Assembly (NCBI GenBank): GCA_013399305.1
Contig: VXAI01000013.1
Location: 547,626 to 611,625 of the forward strand
From: Rostratula benghalensis
Lineage: Eukaryota; Chordata; Aves; Charadriiformes; Rostratulidae
Length of the DNA stretch: 64,000 nucleotides
Direction: 5' to 3'
Under the pieces are notes generated by a model. That model was not told the DNA's origin. It did no database searches and saw nothing but the letters and a program-made list of their open reading frames with translations. Both the position numbers and the translations under genes were made by a program. Shown piece by piece: positions 48,095-61,370 of the stretch (position 1 is its first letter; every line of letters starts with the position of its first letter).

Positions 48095-51000
48095 GGCCTG
48101 GGATTTTTCTGAGCCGATGTAGTTCCTATAAGTTTGGTAAGTATCTGTGGCTTAGTCTTCTAATAATGTGTTCAATTTTTCTTGGAGTTTATTTATTTTT
48201 TTTTAGTGTCAAGGCATCCCATGGTAGAGTTCTGCAGTTTTAATCATATTTTAAGTAAATGAAAGTCATTCCATTAAGGGTTGCCACTTTTTTTGTCCTT
48301 CTGAAACTTTTTGATTCTACAATACCTTTTTTGAGGCGAAGCCTTTCAAATTACACCTTATATGTGAGAATATGATACCACAGATTTACATTTGTGGTAG
48401 CAGGTACATGTTCCCGTTTACTGAACTGAGAGGCCTTTTTGAGTCTTCAACTCATGGCCTAGAAGAAGGAGCATTTAAAAAAGATAGTAGCTAGACTGAT
48501 GTAGAAAAGAATTATTATAATCAAACCCACCAGATAATCATGACTGACCTTGATCATCCAGAAGTAATTCACAATGGTTTAAGGTAATCCTTTCCTACAT
48601 TTCATCTTGAAATCACAGAAAAATGCTGATCTCTGTTTATCCAGTAAAAGGGATGCTCTGTCTAAAAAGAGGAATGTTACTCCTTTCCAGCTGCTATATT
48701 TGCCATTCTTAATCATAAAATAGGATCCAAATCTAGTTCAGCTCAAACTGCAGATCAACAGCAGATCAATTTATAATCTACATTTAGAAGTTTAAGTCAG
48801 AATTTAAACTTCTCTTTTTCTAAATAAGATGACTACATTTTGGTATAAAAATAGAAAAGTTTGTCTAGAGATCTCTTTTGTAATTCTAATATCTTCCTCA
48901 TTGTTTTCATGCTCCCAGGCTTCTGGATACACCAATTAGAAATATGAGAAAAATAATTTAAAAAGGAAAATTAATTTAGTCACATCCCAGTAAGAAGGTA
49001 GATGTTAATAAAAGAAATTTTAATGAAAGTAAATCCTCTACAGGAATTGAACCCATACCCTTTCATAATACTGTTAGTTACCCTATTCACAAGGCTACAT
49101 TAAGCTAGTAGCACAACAGAATCAGGTGTTGTATTAGCCAACAGAGGATGCTCTTTGATCCTTATGAATGTAATAAAAAATATATTAAGAGGGGCAAAGT
49201 AATTAAAATTTTACATGACTATGGAATGTAGATTAAATGCATTCCCTAGGTCATTCCTAGGACTATGTGCATGTAATTTAATGACATTCAGCGAAAATAC
49301 AGCATATGTCTGGTCCTCAGTGACAAAAGCACTAAAAAAAGAAAGAAGACTTGTATTTTCTGGCTTCAGGTCTTTAAATTCTGTTTAGGATAATGGTTTC
49401 TGATATATGATATTGGCAGAGAAGATCTTCCAAAAATACTAATGACATTCCAATATTTGTATTATTAATTGTTGTCATGTATACACAGCATATTTAAAAC
49501 AATTATATCTGACTCCAACCACTGAGAACATTACTTAACTAAGGAAAGGGTATCTAAACAGCATAAAAGTCTCTTCCATTAGCAATAAACTTTCAGTTTT
49601 TGCATATCCTACAGGGTTTATTCCCAATGTCAGAGCTCTTTAAAAAAACAACATACAAACAAACAAAAAAACCCCATAGTGCTCAATTCAAAATACCTTG
49701 AGTGAATGATTTCTACAATGAGAAGCTTCTATTTCAGAGCTTGAACTACAATGTTAGCACATATAGAAAAGGAAATGACAGGTCTAGAGATGAGTATCTG
49801 TACTCACAAACATCCAATAAGCACCCAGGTGTAAGACTGAGTGACAAGATCAACATTTAGTATTCACTCAGCCAATAGATTCTATTATGTCAATAAAATG
49901 CATCATTTAAATTTAAACATCTAATGAAGATACTTACATTATGGCATTTTTCATTCTGGGTTTTGTGTATAACTGTGAATAAAAACAAACAGTTCCTAAG
50001 GCTGATGATGAGTTTATAGTTGTCCTGTCCTGCCATGCTAGAGAATCTGTAAAAAGTTCATAATTATACTTCATATGCTTCAGTTATGTGCCCATAGTTA
50101 AGTGAGATTAATTCCTCTGATCCACCCTCCCCTCCTGAGTGTGTAAATAAGCTTTTTCGAATACATTTTGTATGTTAGATTAAGATCTAAATTACTTACC
50201 CATAAATTCAAAGTGAATCAGTTCATGTCAATAACACCATCAAAGTCAATGATTCTTTCCAGATGAACACTTAGCTATTAAATCAGGCTAACTGTACTTC
50301 AGCGTTTACTAAGCAATCACATACCAAATGAAGAATTCCTTGTACAACTTTAAAAAATAAGGCTTGAGTCTAGACTATCACAATAACATTTGTGTTGGTA
50401 TTTTAATTAAATATCTGCTACCAAGAGGTAAACTCTGTTAGTGTATTAGTCATATACTAGAATTAAAATAAAAGCCTTCTCATGTTTAACTTTGTCAGTT
50501 AAAAATAAGTAGGAAAACCGTAATATTAGAGGTGTAAGATGTTATTGATGTATATATTGATTTGCTAATCTTAAAAAATAACATTTTTTCAAAGAGATGC
50601 TCTCATCAGCTTAAGGTTTTGTGGGATTTTTGGTTGTTTTTTCATTGACCTAAACAAAGAGAGCATCTTCTTATTACAGGCTATCTTGGGAGCCATAATA
50701 AATTTTAATAGCAAATACTCGTAAATTATTTTCCTTCTGTTGTTTTCTGGTTTTGTGCTTTTGTATAATTGGATAACTGTTGTTCACTACAGCAGTTTAA
50801 AAAAAAAAAACATCTCACCCCTTGGGTCTGAGCTTTAAAAGACATTTTATAGACATTCAGAAATCCAGTTTGTCAAGCATATGGCTATCGAGCATAACTG
50901 TAAAGTCAGTTTAGAACAGTACTCCCTACATCTTTATGACAGAAAAGTAGATATATGTTTGGCTAGTATTTATCCTCTAGCAAAATTATAAATTATTATT

Positions 51001-53240
51001 ATAGTGAGGCCAAAAAAAAACACCAAAAAAACCTGAGAATAGAATGAGTAGAGATTTCTCTCTCTTGAATGATGTTGAGTGGTTTTCCAAAAAAAAAAAA
51101 TGACATTAATATTCTCTTTTTCTATATGTAAATCTCTTATAACCAGTAATGAACTTACATGGTCTATGCAAATATATTGTTTGAATTGTGTTTCTGGGTT
51201 GATATGACTTTGACTAATTGCTAAGGTATTAATTGTAGAGGAACAAGAAAGGCTTTGTATCAGTAGGGTTTTCTGCTTTCAGGGTGATATAGCCTCTTTT
51301 GAGAATACTAGAAGACAATGTTGTCATTCTTTGTCCTTTCTTGTCCTCAAAACTGCTTTGTAACAGCAACCCAGAAGCCCAGTTTTCAGTATATAATGGA
51401 TAAAGAAAGGAGTTTAAAAGCCATGCTTTTCCATGGCGAATGTATGATAAAATCATATCTCAACCTGTAGCATCCAACACAGGTGAGTGGCTCAGCAGGG
51501 CTAGTGGTAGTGAAAGACAGGACTGTTAACACTCAGAAAAGTGTGCTGTTGCAGGAATAACAACAGGCAGACTCCGGACCTAGACAACAGGAGGAAAATC
51601 AAACTCTTGGGACACATAATCCCCCAAATCTTGGTAATCTAAAATAATGACAAAGACATCACATCAACAAAGATCAGTCAGTAATCTTGTTTTAAGAAAT
51701 CAAATCAAAATCTTGGCAGAACTTAGATGTTGTAATGCATCTTTATCCAAAAGTGTTAACTACCATCAGTGGCTATGTTAGCTAACATCAGTTATGTTTT
51801 GTAATACCTAAATATCAGTCCTCTATGTGAATATGAAAGATTCAGATCTTTTGATCATTTTTACTAGAGACACAGAATGCCTCTTACTGGAAGAAATCAC
51901 TTTCCTGAAAATCTTCAGATCATAGCTAATGAAAAAACTGCATTTCCATTCATCTCTGGGTGCATTGTCCAACTCCATTTGAGCTAAAGAAATGTGTAAA
52001 TTCATCTTAGAGCAGAAATATGTTCTCATTTCATCCGTTTCTTTTGTGAAAGGAGTCTATGTGTCTCAAGTAGCACAGAGGACTCTCATGGCAGGAATTC
52101 AACTGACTGTGCTTTAGATGCCTGAGGGTTAATCATGTGAGGGGTCAAGAAATAAACAGCTCCTGGGGGTAGTTCTCTTGGCATTTCTTAGACGAGTCAT
52201 GAGATGACATGCATTGTCCCTTGAAAATGTGCCAGGTTAGAAGAGAACTTAAGCTGCAACTTCCCTTTAGACACCATCTTTTCTGTGTCTTCCCATATCT
52301 TATAGTCTTTTATTCATGTCAGTAGCCTTTCCATTATCCATGTAATGTGTAACTCTTTGGGAAAGAGCCAGGTAGCAATCAGTCCAAGAGACAATGATTA
52401 ATAACCCAATCCTATTCATCAGAGTAGGCAGATGAATTTGGGCCAATTATCAGTGCAGCAGAGGACATGTGATCTTATTATCTGAAAAGGGAGAAAAAGA
52501 ACTGCTAGTAGTAGTAAAGACAAACAACATTGAGTTAAGAATTTGTTTACTTTTGTTGTAAATGTTTTCTTAAGTTACTCTGGAAATAAGCTACTAATAT
52601 TTTACACTGAAGAACTAGATGCTAAATGGATGAAACACATGATTGCAAATTGTCCAAACTAAGGAAATTTCTTTAGTATTTTATATTATTTTTGTTCTAA
52701 ACTGTTCATAAATGTACAATAGAACTAAAAGATAAAGTAAGGCTACCCCCAAAACTTGGTGACTTTGCCTGATGTTTTTCAAATTATTCAGTACATTTTT
52801 GGGAGAGTCTGTATGTAATATATTTCTAGACACTCCTGCAATTTGGCTTGCTTCATTGTGCTTAAATTATCAATATTTGGAAAAAGAGAAACATGAAAAG
52901 CAACAATTCAACATGGACATCTGTTACAGCACAGATGCATATACTGATGGAGGACACTTCATCCTTCTATTTGATTACAAAAAATGCACATTGCATTGAC
53001 GCTCAGGTATTTGTGACCACACAGCTCTATAGTTTCCCTCTCATACATAACAGAGAGCAGACCTGCACTATTTTCTGTATTAGCAGCTGCATTCATTCTC
53101 TGGAATGAAGATTATTGGATATTCATTTTACTTCTACTGTCTTGTTTCCAGGCCCATGCCCAATATGTCCACACCACCATACTGGAATAATAGTGTAGTA
53201 GCATCTTGGTAACTTAAGCAGGACCCTGGGAACTCGCACG
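48095..53240. other. Unique AT-rich noncoding DNA
   Basis: About 5.1 kb with no supported gene. A weak tRNA-like pair of boxes on the minus strand lies at 49043-49107 (see findings). A12 at 50799-50810 and A/C-rich patches (49648-49677, 51011-51033) are the only low-complexity sequences. The frames listed by composition (for example 52772-52999) have no recognised family. Confidence 0.5.
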
Positions 53241-53710
53241 GAATCACAGAATGATATGGGGTTGGAAGGGACCTCTAGAGATCATCTAGTCAAACCCAAC
53301 TGCCAAAGCTGGTCCTCCTAAAGCAGGTTGCACAGGAACTTGTCCAAGCAGGTTTTGAATGTCACCAGAGGTGGAGTTTCCACTACCTCTCTAGGCAGCC
53401 TGTTCCAGTGCTCTGCCACCTTCAAAGCAAAGAAGTTCCTGCTCATGTTTAGATGGAACTTCTCATGTACAAGTTTGTGCCCATTTCCTCTTCTCCTCTC
53501 ACTGGAACAAATGAAAAAAGACTAGCCCCTTGATACCAACCCTGTAAGATTGATCAGATCTTCCCTCAGCCTTCTCTTCTCCAAACTAAAAAGACTAAAG
53601 GCCTTCAGCCCTTCCTTGTAAAGACATGCTTCAGGACTCTAATCATCTTGGTTGTCTTCTGCTGTATTCTCTCCAGCAATTCCCCGTCCTTCCTGGACTG
53701 AAGCCCAGTT
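53241..53710 (-). mobile_element. CR1 LINE 3' end, minus strand
   Basis: Read on the + strand, the reverse-complemented tail GAATCACAGAATGATATGGG is followed by GTTGGAAGGGACCTCTAGAG, ATCATCTAGTC, CACTACCTCTCTAGGCAGCC, TGTTCCAGTGCTCTGCCACC and TTCCTCTTCTCCTCTCACTGG. It ends near CCTTCCTGGACTGAAGCCCA, within the last part of ORF2. The order and wording match CR1 3' UTR plus the C-terminal coding end. It is 5'-truncated (with respect to CR1) at about 53710. The copy is readable throughout but carries frame breaks; the frame 53328-53525 is on the wrong strand and meaningless. Confidence 0.95.
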
Positions 53711-55548
53711 CATGGGCTGTTTGGTTTTGGGTTTTGGGTTCTGTTTTTTTATAATAAATACATCTGCTCTATCTGAAAATTATTTTTTATTTTCTTGTCA
53801 GGAAATGAAGATTCACCAATATGGCATATTTTTTTTTTTTTATTTTTAGGTAGAGGTTTTAGGAAAAAAAAGTATGGAGGAAAAAGACATGAAAGATTAT
53901 ATTTATTTTTCTTATTTGATAGTTGTTTATCATGTTGCAGATGCATGCAATTATAAAATATTTTAATTCTTAAGCTATTTATCTTGAAGAATAATTTGGA
54001 AATTTTTAACTTCTAATGTAAGAATAAGAATTACTTCAGCTTATATCTATTGTCTTTCAGTGTGAACTAAGAAAATAGTCACATGTCTTTACAATATGAC
54101 ATACAAATGTCTTTATTCCACTATGGTTAGGTTATATAGACTAGATAAAGAAAGAAAATGAAACCAAGAGAGCTGTGTACAACGTATTATAAGCAAAAAT
54201 CAAAAATTTATTTGACAATAGCAATTGTTATATAATTTATTTGCTATGTTTAGAATGTATTGCACCGACATATTTAAATTTTGTTTGTGATATCGTAATT
54301 GTGTTCACCATCTACATAACAATATTTTCATATTTTTTAAAATCATCAATGAATTTAACTCAACCAATAACTAGACGTTCTAGCATGGGACGAATGAAAG
54401 AGCAAATGAGAGTATTTAGCAACTTGTGTATTACTCTGCAGTGTGAGGTCTGTTGTCTACCATATGGGAAGCAAAGGGCGTCTCCTCTGCATCTCTTATA
54501 GCTCATTACCTACTGCTTTCATTTTAGTTCCCCACTTTTGGGGAATCAAACATCCTGTTGCCATTTTGTCTTGTTGATATTCCACAACAGTATACTTGCT
54601 GTCCCACGTAAACCTAATACTTCAGACTTCAGGGGATTCATCTTTTTGCTCAGTGTGCAAGGATATTATCTGTCATTGACATTACCACAGCAGGGACTTC
54701 TTGCACACCATCGCTACCATATAAATGTAAAGAGTATACTTTAGATCTTGTTATATTTTGTGGCTCTGATTTACAGAAAAGAACCAACTAAATAACTGCA
54801 ATGATGAATCTATCTAATGCAAAAACTTTTGAAATCACAGTATGTGGTTTGTTACAGAGTAAACTTTACTAAAAAGTGCTTTCTAAATGTCAGCCTTCGT
54901 TGAAATACAAGGAATACGTGAGGAAATTCTTTGGTAACCACAAATACTGTTCTATTTTTTAAAAATATATAGGAATGTACTTATAAATAATTTTTAAATT
55001 ATGACCATTGTCAAACTGGTACCATGCTTGAGAATATTTTTTTTTGACTGTTGATGATCTCTCTAACTATCTATATGAGAGATTTAATTGAAATTTCTTT
55101 ATGGGAGATTCATTGTTACTTCCAAGGTTCTGTTCTTTTATTTTGTTCTGGGGGTTTGTTTCTGATGTTGGTGGTGTTGGGGTTTTTGTAATGTAAATAA
55201 CAGTTTAAAAATTTTATTTTTTTTTAATTAAGATTAAAGATCATGTTTGATTTGCATCAAATTAACTAATCATCATTCAGAGAGAGTCGTTGGCCTCTCA
55301 GGCCAGTTCATCAGAGATGGATACATGACAGATACATGAGGATGCATCTCTCCCTCTTTATCAGGGCTCAGACTGGGTGTTGCAGCAGGGTCAGCTCACA
55401 CTCCATTCAATGCACAACTCCTAAGTACATGGCAACATTCACTTCTGAATCTGACCCTGTGACATTTTTCAGCTGAAAGAATTTCTCCTTTCAGCCTTTT
55501 GGAAGTTTGGCCAACATAGTGTGCATATGGGTATATTGTGTACATAAA
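53711..55548. other. Unique AT-rich DNA, possible conserved block
   Basis: No gene recognised. G/T tracts are at about 53720-53750 and 55132-55190. The part from 54230 to 54500 keeps five or more CpGs (CACCGAC, ATCGTAA, GACGTTC, GGACGAAT, GGCGTC) in AT-rich DNA. The stretch 55270-55548 is unassigned. Confidence 0.45.
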
Positions 55549-56923
55549 GCAACTAAATGCAGCATCTGTCATCTTCAAGAAGGGCAAGGAGAATCTGGTG
55601 ATCTCTAATGAGCTGCTGAACCTCAACTCAGTCCTCAGGAAGGCAGTGGAGCAAATAATCCTGGAAACCTTTTCCAAGCATAACGAGAAGGTAGCCCTTC
55701 GGAGTTGTCAGCATGGACATATGAAGAGGAAATCATGCCTAATCAATCTGATAATCACCTTCTATGATGAAATGGCTAGAGAATGGATGGAGAAAGAATG
55801 GTAGATGTTGACTTTAGCACTTGACTTTTAAACTTGACTTTAGGAAGACTTTTCCACCATGTCATAACATTTCATTGATAAACTGATGAATTACACACTA
55901 GTTAATTAGACAGTGGAGTGAACTGAAAGCTGGCTGAACTGCCAGGATCAAAGGGTTGTCATCAGTTGCTCATAGTTCAGCTGGATGTCATTCACTAATG
56001 GTATGCCCCAGGCATCAAGACTGGCACCAATATTTTTTTACTTCATTAATGATATGGATGATGCTGCACCCCCAGCAGGTTTTCAGAAGATACAAAACTG
56101 AGAGTATTTGCTAGATCAGATAGTTCTATTGCCACTCAAAGGCACCTCAACAGGTAAAGAGGAGCCTCATGAAATTCAACAAAAGGAAATGTTTAAACAA
56201 AAGTATAACCCCAGGCACCAGTACCTGCGGAGGGCTGACTAGCTGGACAGCAGCATTGCAGAAAAATACCTGGGGATCCTGGTAGACTCCAAGTTGACTG
56301 TCCAGCCTTGTGGCAAAGGAGGCCAACAATATAAGGAGGAGTGTTGCCAGGAGGCTGAGGGATATAATCTTTCTTCTGTGTTCAGGACTTGTGAAATACA
56401 TATGGAGTACTGTGCCAAGTCTTGGTCTTGCCAGTATAAGGCAGACATGGACATACTGGAGAGAGTCCGATGAAGGGCCATAAAGATAATAATCTTTGAT
56501 AATTATTGTCAAGTGAATGGAGCACCTGTAGTATGAGGAGAGGCTGAGACAGATGGATCTGTTTAACCTGGAGACCAGAAGGCTCAGGAAGGATCTTTCT
56601 CATGTATATAAACATTTGATGGGGGAGGAATAAAGAAGAAGATGGACTCCTCTAAGTGATATTCAACAATAAGACAACAACCAAGAAACTGAAACAAGAA
56701 ATTACACTTCCTTAAACAAAACTCCCTTCTTTTTTTTTACTCTAACAGTGATCAAATATTTCCAGAGACTTTGTGGAGTCATTGTCCTTGGGGGGGGGTA
56801 TAAAAAACCAAGCTAAATATGGTCCTGCACAAATCACTTCTGCTGACCCTGCTTTGAGCAGAGGATTGGTCAAGATGGTCTCCAGATTTTCCTTCCAACC
56901 TCAGATATTCTGTGATTCTTTGA
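55549..56923 (+). mobile_element. Old, highly decayed CR1 LINE with RT region and 3' end
   Basis: The order of CR1 blocks is kept across 1.4 kb, but sequence divergence is high. The frame 55538-55804 starts with the pre-RT motif (SVIFKKGKENL, 55562-55594) and continues to SCLINLIITFYDEM. After 55804 the frame is lost. Motif A is unrecognisable apart from a 'GACTTTAGGAAGACTTTTCC' remnant. Homologues of ATCTTCATTAATGATATGGA and 'TTTCAGAAGATACAAAACTG' follow (a degraded FADDTKL region), then TCATGAAATTCAACAAAAGG and 'CCTGGGGATCCTGGTAGACTCC'. The copy continues to CATGGACATACTGGAGAGAG and a 3' UTR ending in 'CTTCCAACCTCAGATATTCT' and GTGATTCTTTGA. A poly-G9 has formed at about 56791-56799. Many stops and small deletions make this probably the oldest long copy in the window. 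Confidence 0.92.
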
Positions 56924-58660
56924 GATAGAACTATTTAGTTCTTTTCCATGTCTGAATTTTCTGTAAAGCTGTGGGACTTATATTGTGTTAGCACCAACAA
57001 TTTTTGTCAAGACAAAAAACAGTTTAAAGTATACTTGGTGATTTGAGAGAAGGCAAACCAAAAGGAGAGAGATTACATTTTCCACTGCTTTCCTTAATGG
57101 GCAATTGTATAATTTAAGACATAGCAGGAATAATCCAAAGTAGGCTTGTGAACAGAAGATATATTAATACATTGATGTCTTGTTAGCTACTTCTGTAGTG
57201 TTGTAAATACCTCTCAGAACACTCCCCATTTGATGGTTCCACAGAAACTTTTACAACATATTGAAGCATCCTCCCCTAAAGCAGGAGACCTTCATTTCTA
57301 CTGGGAAAGCCAGTTTGGAAAAAACAGAGCAGAAAAAGCAAAACAGCAATAAGAAGAAACCAGACTATGTTGCACTACCTCTTTTTCTGAACCTCTTCAT
57401 GTTCAGTCCCCTTCTGACAGAGTTGTTTTCATGCAACTAACCCCCAAACCTCAAGGTAATTTTATACTTATGTAATATTCCTTTTTTTTTTCTTTTGTTT
57501 TTTGTTGCTAATAGCCATGAGATGATTGTCCTCAGTTTTTTTTTCCCCCTTTGCCCAATGGGTTTTGTGATCAGAAACTTCTCAAAGGTGTGGACTCTTT
57601 ATTTCTTATGAATCAGCTTTGTATATCATGCACCTTTACCTCACCACTGACTGCGACTGGTTTTCATAAAGGTACATGTCCTTTCCTTCCCTCAGCTGTC
57701 CCTACTTGTTGGCTACATGCTCTTTTTTCCTCATCTCGTTCATAGCTTTTTCATGTGTTTCAGAGCTCTCATCTGTTTTTTTACTGTATTGTTCCTCCCT
57801 GACAGCTAAAAAACTAATGATCTAAAAATCTATGCAAATCACTATTAAAACTGAGGATTTCATAGTTTATTTCTTTCCTTCTCTCCCCTTATCCTTTGCT
57901 AATTCTTTCTTTTGTTTTGCTTTCTGTCATATCATTGTAGTTACGTGTAGTGAAACTCTTCATGGGCAGGGATTATAATTAATTTATCTGTTTGTACAAT
58001 ATCATAGAGAACTGGCAGATTAGACGATAACTAGGGTAGACCAGGCAGCTTAAGATAAGAAAAGCATTTTGGGAAAAAAAGAAAAAAATATTGCTACTTT
58101 TACGTAGCATTTGCTCAGACAGAGAACTGCTGTAGTTTTTTCACCAAAATGTAGTGACAGATCTGCTAACTTTAATATATGAAGGTCACAGAGCAGCATT
58201 TATTTTAGTGTTTAAAGTACTTGAGACGTGTTCTCCTTAACTCCTTTCTGTAAAAATCCACTTTTCCGTATTGAATACCTGCAATGGATTTTAATTTTAA
58301 CCATGAATTGAATAGATAGGATTTTTTTGCAGATTTCAAACGGGGAATTTTTGATAGCTTAGTATAATGTCCTGAACTTTACTGCACAGCTCTGTTCTTC
58401 ATATAGGAAATAGTATAATTAATAATTAAAAATAATAGGAAAATAAGAATAAGATATAATATGAATAATAAATAAAATATAAAAATATTTTTAAGTAGGG
58501 AAAATATACTTCATTTACAACAGTCCTTAAAATTGATAGTTTATACCTTCCAATATTTACTATGAACTCTGACAAAAAAAGAATGAATAATTTTCTTATC
58601 TTCCAAAATCAAAGTGACTCCATAGACATCAACGTAATTATGACAAATTTTTATATCTCC

Positions 58661-58686
58661 GATAGCTGAATAGCTGAATAGCTATC
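58661..58686. repeat. Short inverted repeat containing a tandem repeat
   Basis: GATAGCT and AGCTATC flank a centre in which TAGCTGAA is repeated. It is a small palindrome in AT-rich DNA. Confidence 0.75.
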
Positions 58687-59542
58687 AGCAGTAAAATCAC
58701 AAATCCACCATAAGGGTAAATTTACTGTCAATAGTATTTAAATTAGTAAGTAAACTTTTCAAAAAATATTGTTTCTGAGAAAATAATGTATCTTTGTGGT
58801 TTTTTTATCATCACAAATTATGAACCAAGATTTGTCAATAAAAACATATGGAAATATTCTAACAAGATTTATTTCTAATTAGGTCATGAAAACCACAGAA
58901 GGCCAACTTTACTTAATATGGAAGCTATTCTGTTTTGCATTGTCTTCAAGTACAACATGGTAACCACATTAACAATTGCTTTAAACATTAAATAACAGAC
59001 AAATCGGAAAGACTGTACTTCATTTATGAACTAGAGAGAGCTCTTTATTTGCAATTTCCATACTTATAGGTGAAGAGTCTTAGCAAATCTTTGAAGTAAG
59101 AGATGAAAAAAAAGTCACAACAAAAAAATAGAAAGAAAAAGGGAAAAAAAGACTGTAGGGTAAGATGAGAAACTGCAGGTCTGGAATACGTTTAAGTGAC
59201 AGATGGGTCAGTGAGGACTTTGCTTATTTCTGATAAGAGGAGAAATAAAAGCAAAAACACAAAGAGAAAATTTTAACATCAAATAATGACAGTATAGAAG
59301 CTATTATTATTTTGTGCATAAACAGAATGAGCCAAGTCAGATTGCTTAGCTCTATTTCACGGCTGGCTTGGTTTTAGGCAGGCCATTTTAGGAAATATTA
59401 AAATAGGATAATATGAAAGTAGTTTTCTTAAACATTTCAGACATGCAGAAATGCTTTTCAACCATTGCATGGATGATCAGCACACTAACTTTGACCACTT
59501 GCAGCACTGCTAGCCTTGGTTCAATCCTACAGAATGTGTATT

Positions 59543-59564
59543 CATGTACTCATGTACTCATGTA
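59543..59564. repeat. CATGTACT tandem repeat (2.75 units)
   Basis: CATGTACT CATGTACT CATGTA in direct succession. Confidence 0.85.
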
Positions 59565-60016
59565 ATTGATATTGTTCACAAGCATATACTCAGAATCAGG
59601 TCCTGTTTCTTTTTGTAATGTATGTGAAATTTTGAGACCAAAAGGAAGCATTTCTATCAAATGTTTTTCAGCTGAAAACTCAACTGCATTCTTTCCTGTC
59701 ACTGCATTTAATCTACAGTAGTATCTTCTGATGTTTATTTAAACCCACATTGTCTTCCTTTTCTGTCTTACTTTAACTTCACAGTCACATGTATGAGATG
59801 TTATAAGATGTATGTTTCTGGTTTTTTAATTCTATATGATATGATACCCAAAGTTTCCAATTTAATTTACTTATTTTTTCTTTCACTTTATTTGATTACA
59901 ATAATTATTAATTAAAAAAAAATTAATCAGTTAGGGACAGCTTTATAAGGCAAGTGGGACTGTGTTCTATGTATAGAGTGATATAATTCGATATACATAC
60001 ACACACTCATAGAGAC

Positions 60017-60082
60017 ACAGGTAGATAAGCCTACCTGTACACATAGATAAAAATACAGAGCACAATCTCTCTGAGATTGTGC
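60017..60082. repeat. Two adjacent perfect hairpins
   Basis: First: ACAGGTAG (60017-60024) and CTACCTGT (60031-60038) with a 6-nt loop. Second: GCACAATCTC (60060-60069) and GAGATTGTGC (60073-60082) with loop TCT. The second is unusually tight (10-bp stem, 3-nt loop). No transcript evidence is visible. Confidence 0.85.
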
Positions 60083-61370
60083 ATCACCTCAACAAATCTA
60101 CCCACAGATAAAATGCAGACAAGAATTACAACTAATTCAAAAAGAATATATAATGTTTTCTGAAGCACATATAATTTTGTTTATCTTTTTTCTTTTCCTT
60201 GCTCCTCTCTATTTTCATTTGTCATTTTCCACCAGACCTTTCCTTTTCTTGATTTTGATTCTCTTCTGCTGAGCAAAGGCTTGAAACAGCAGTGCTCTGT
60301 CTACTTCCAGGCAAGACACCAAAAGTTTTCTACTCTAGGATACTAGAAGAGATTGTCAAAAAGTACCATGAAAGGTGCATTGCACTATTGTTTTGAAATT
60401 TTACAATTATTTTAAGGTTTAGCATGTAATCTTAGTTTAAAGTAATCTGGAAAACCAAGTCTTGAAATAGTGAATTGCAGTGCTGCATAAAACCTGGATT
60501 TATACAGAACTTTGACACAAGCAAGAATTTGTTATTCTTTCCTCCAAGCAGTTTATCAAATCTAGGAGAGTCAGCTGCTCCTTTAAGGGTAAAGCAAGCT
60601 TTAGGAATGTACTTTAGATTGAGATGTTATGCATTCTCAGAATTCTAGAAATACAATAATGTAAACATAAAAGTTATATGCAATGTGTAAGATGCTGAAG
60701 AATAATAGGAAAGGTTACTTCATATTATAACAAAAAAAATTATACTATTTATCTATTATAAAATAACCCAAATTACTTAGCTCTGGTACATTTTTGGAAT
60801 GTACTTAAAAGTGTCAAGAATTCTTATAAAGTATTTTTAACAAATAAAAGTTTTATTGTCAAAATACATGTGAAACTTCATGTTATAAAGCAAAAGCAGA
60901 GTTTCAAATGTTATACAAGTGGCTAGTATATGGTAATCTTGATAAAGTTGAAGATTTACAGTATTATCACTACTTTTTCCTTCCATGTTTCTTTTTAAAT
61001 TTCTGATAATATCTTGTCTTTTGACATAAACTCTAAAAAATGAATTAATTTCACTTTGTTTTTCCGTGGCAGCCTGATATCTCCTGTTCTTATTAGTATG
61101 TTCTTATTCGTATCAGATTTCTTGTCTGACGCTATCTCAATTTGAGAACCTAGATTTTAAAGGCCATTTCTTATTTTATACTAGAACATCTGTCATTGTT
61201 AAATACTGTTGCTGTCTCTTGAACCATGCTGCTTCAAAGAGTTGGACTTCTAAACTGATGTATGTATAATGCTCATGTTTATAATGTTCATGTACTCTGA
61301 AAGTGAGTGATGCAAGTGACATTGACTCCAGTCACTACTGCTTTTAGAAATAACTAAAAATGTTTTTATA
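60083..61370. other. Unique AT-rich DNA
   Basis: No gene or repeat family recognised. Confidence 0.55.

Larger units (their letters stand above)
56924..60016. other. Unique AT-rich noncoding DNA
   Basis: No gene or repeat family recognised. Small structures are a pyrimidine/T-rich patch at 57480-57552, an inverted repeat at 58661-58686 and CATGTACT-type repeats at 59543-59564. Confidence 0.5.

Noticed and set aside
59505..59530. GGTTCAATCC resembling a tRNA B box
   Set aside because: No A box or pairing stems at the right distance upstream.
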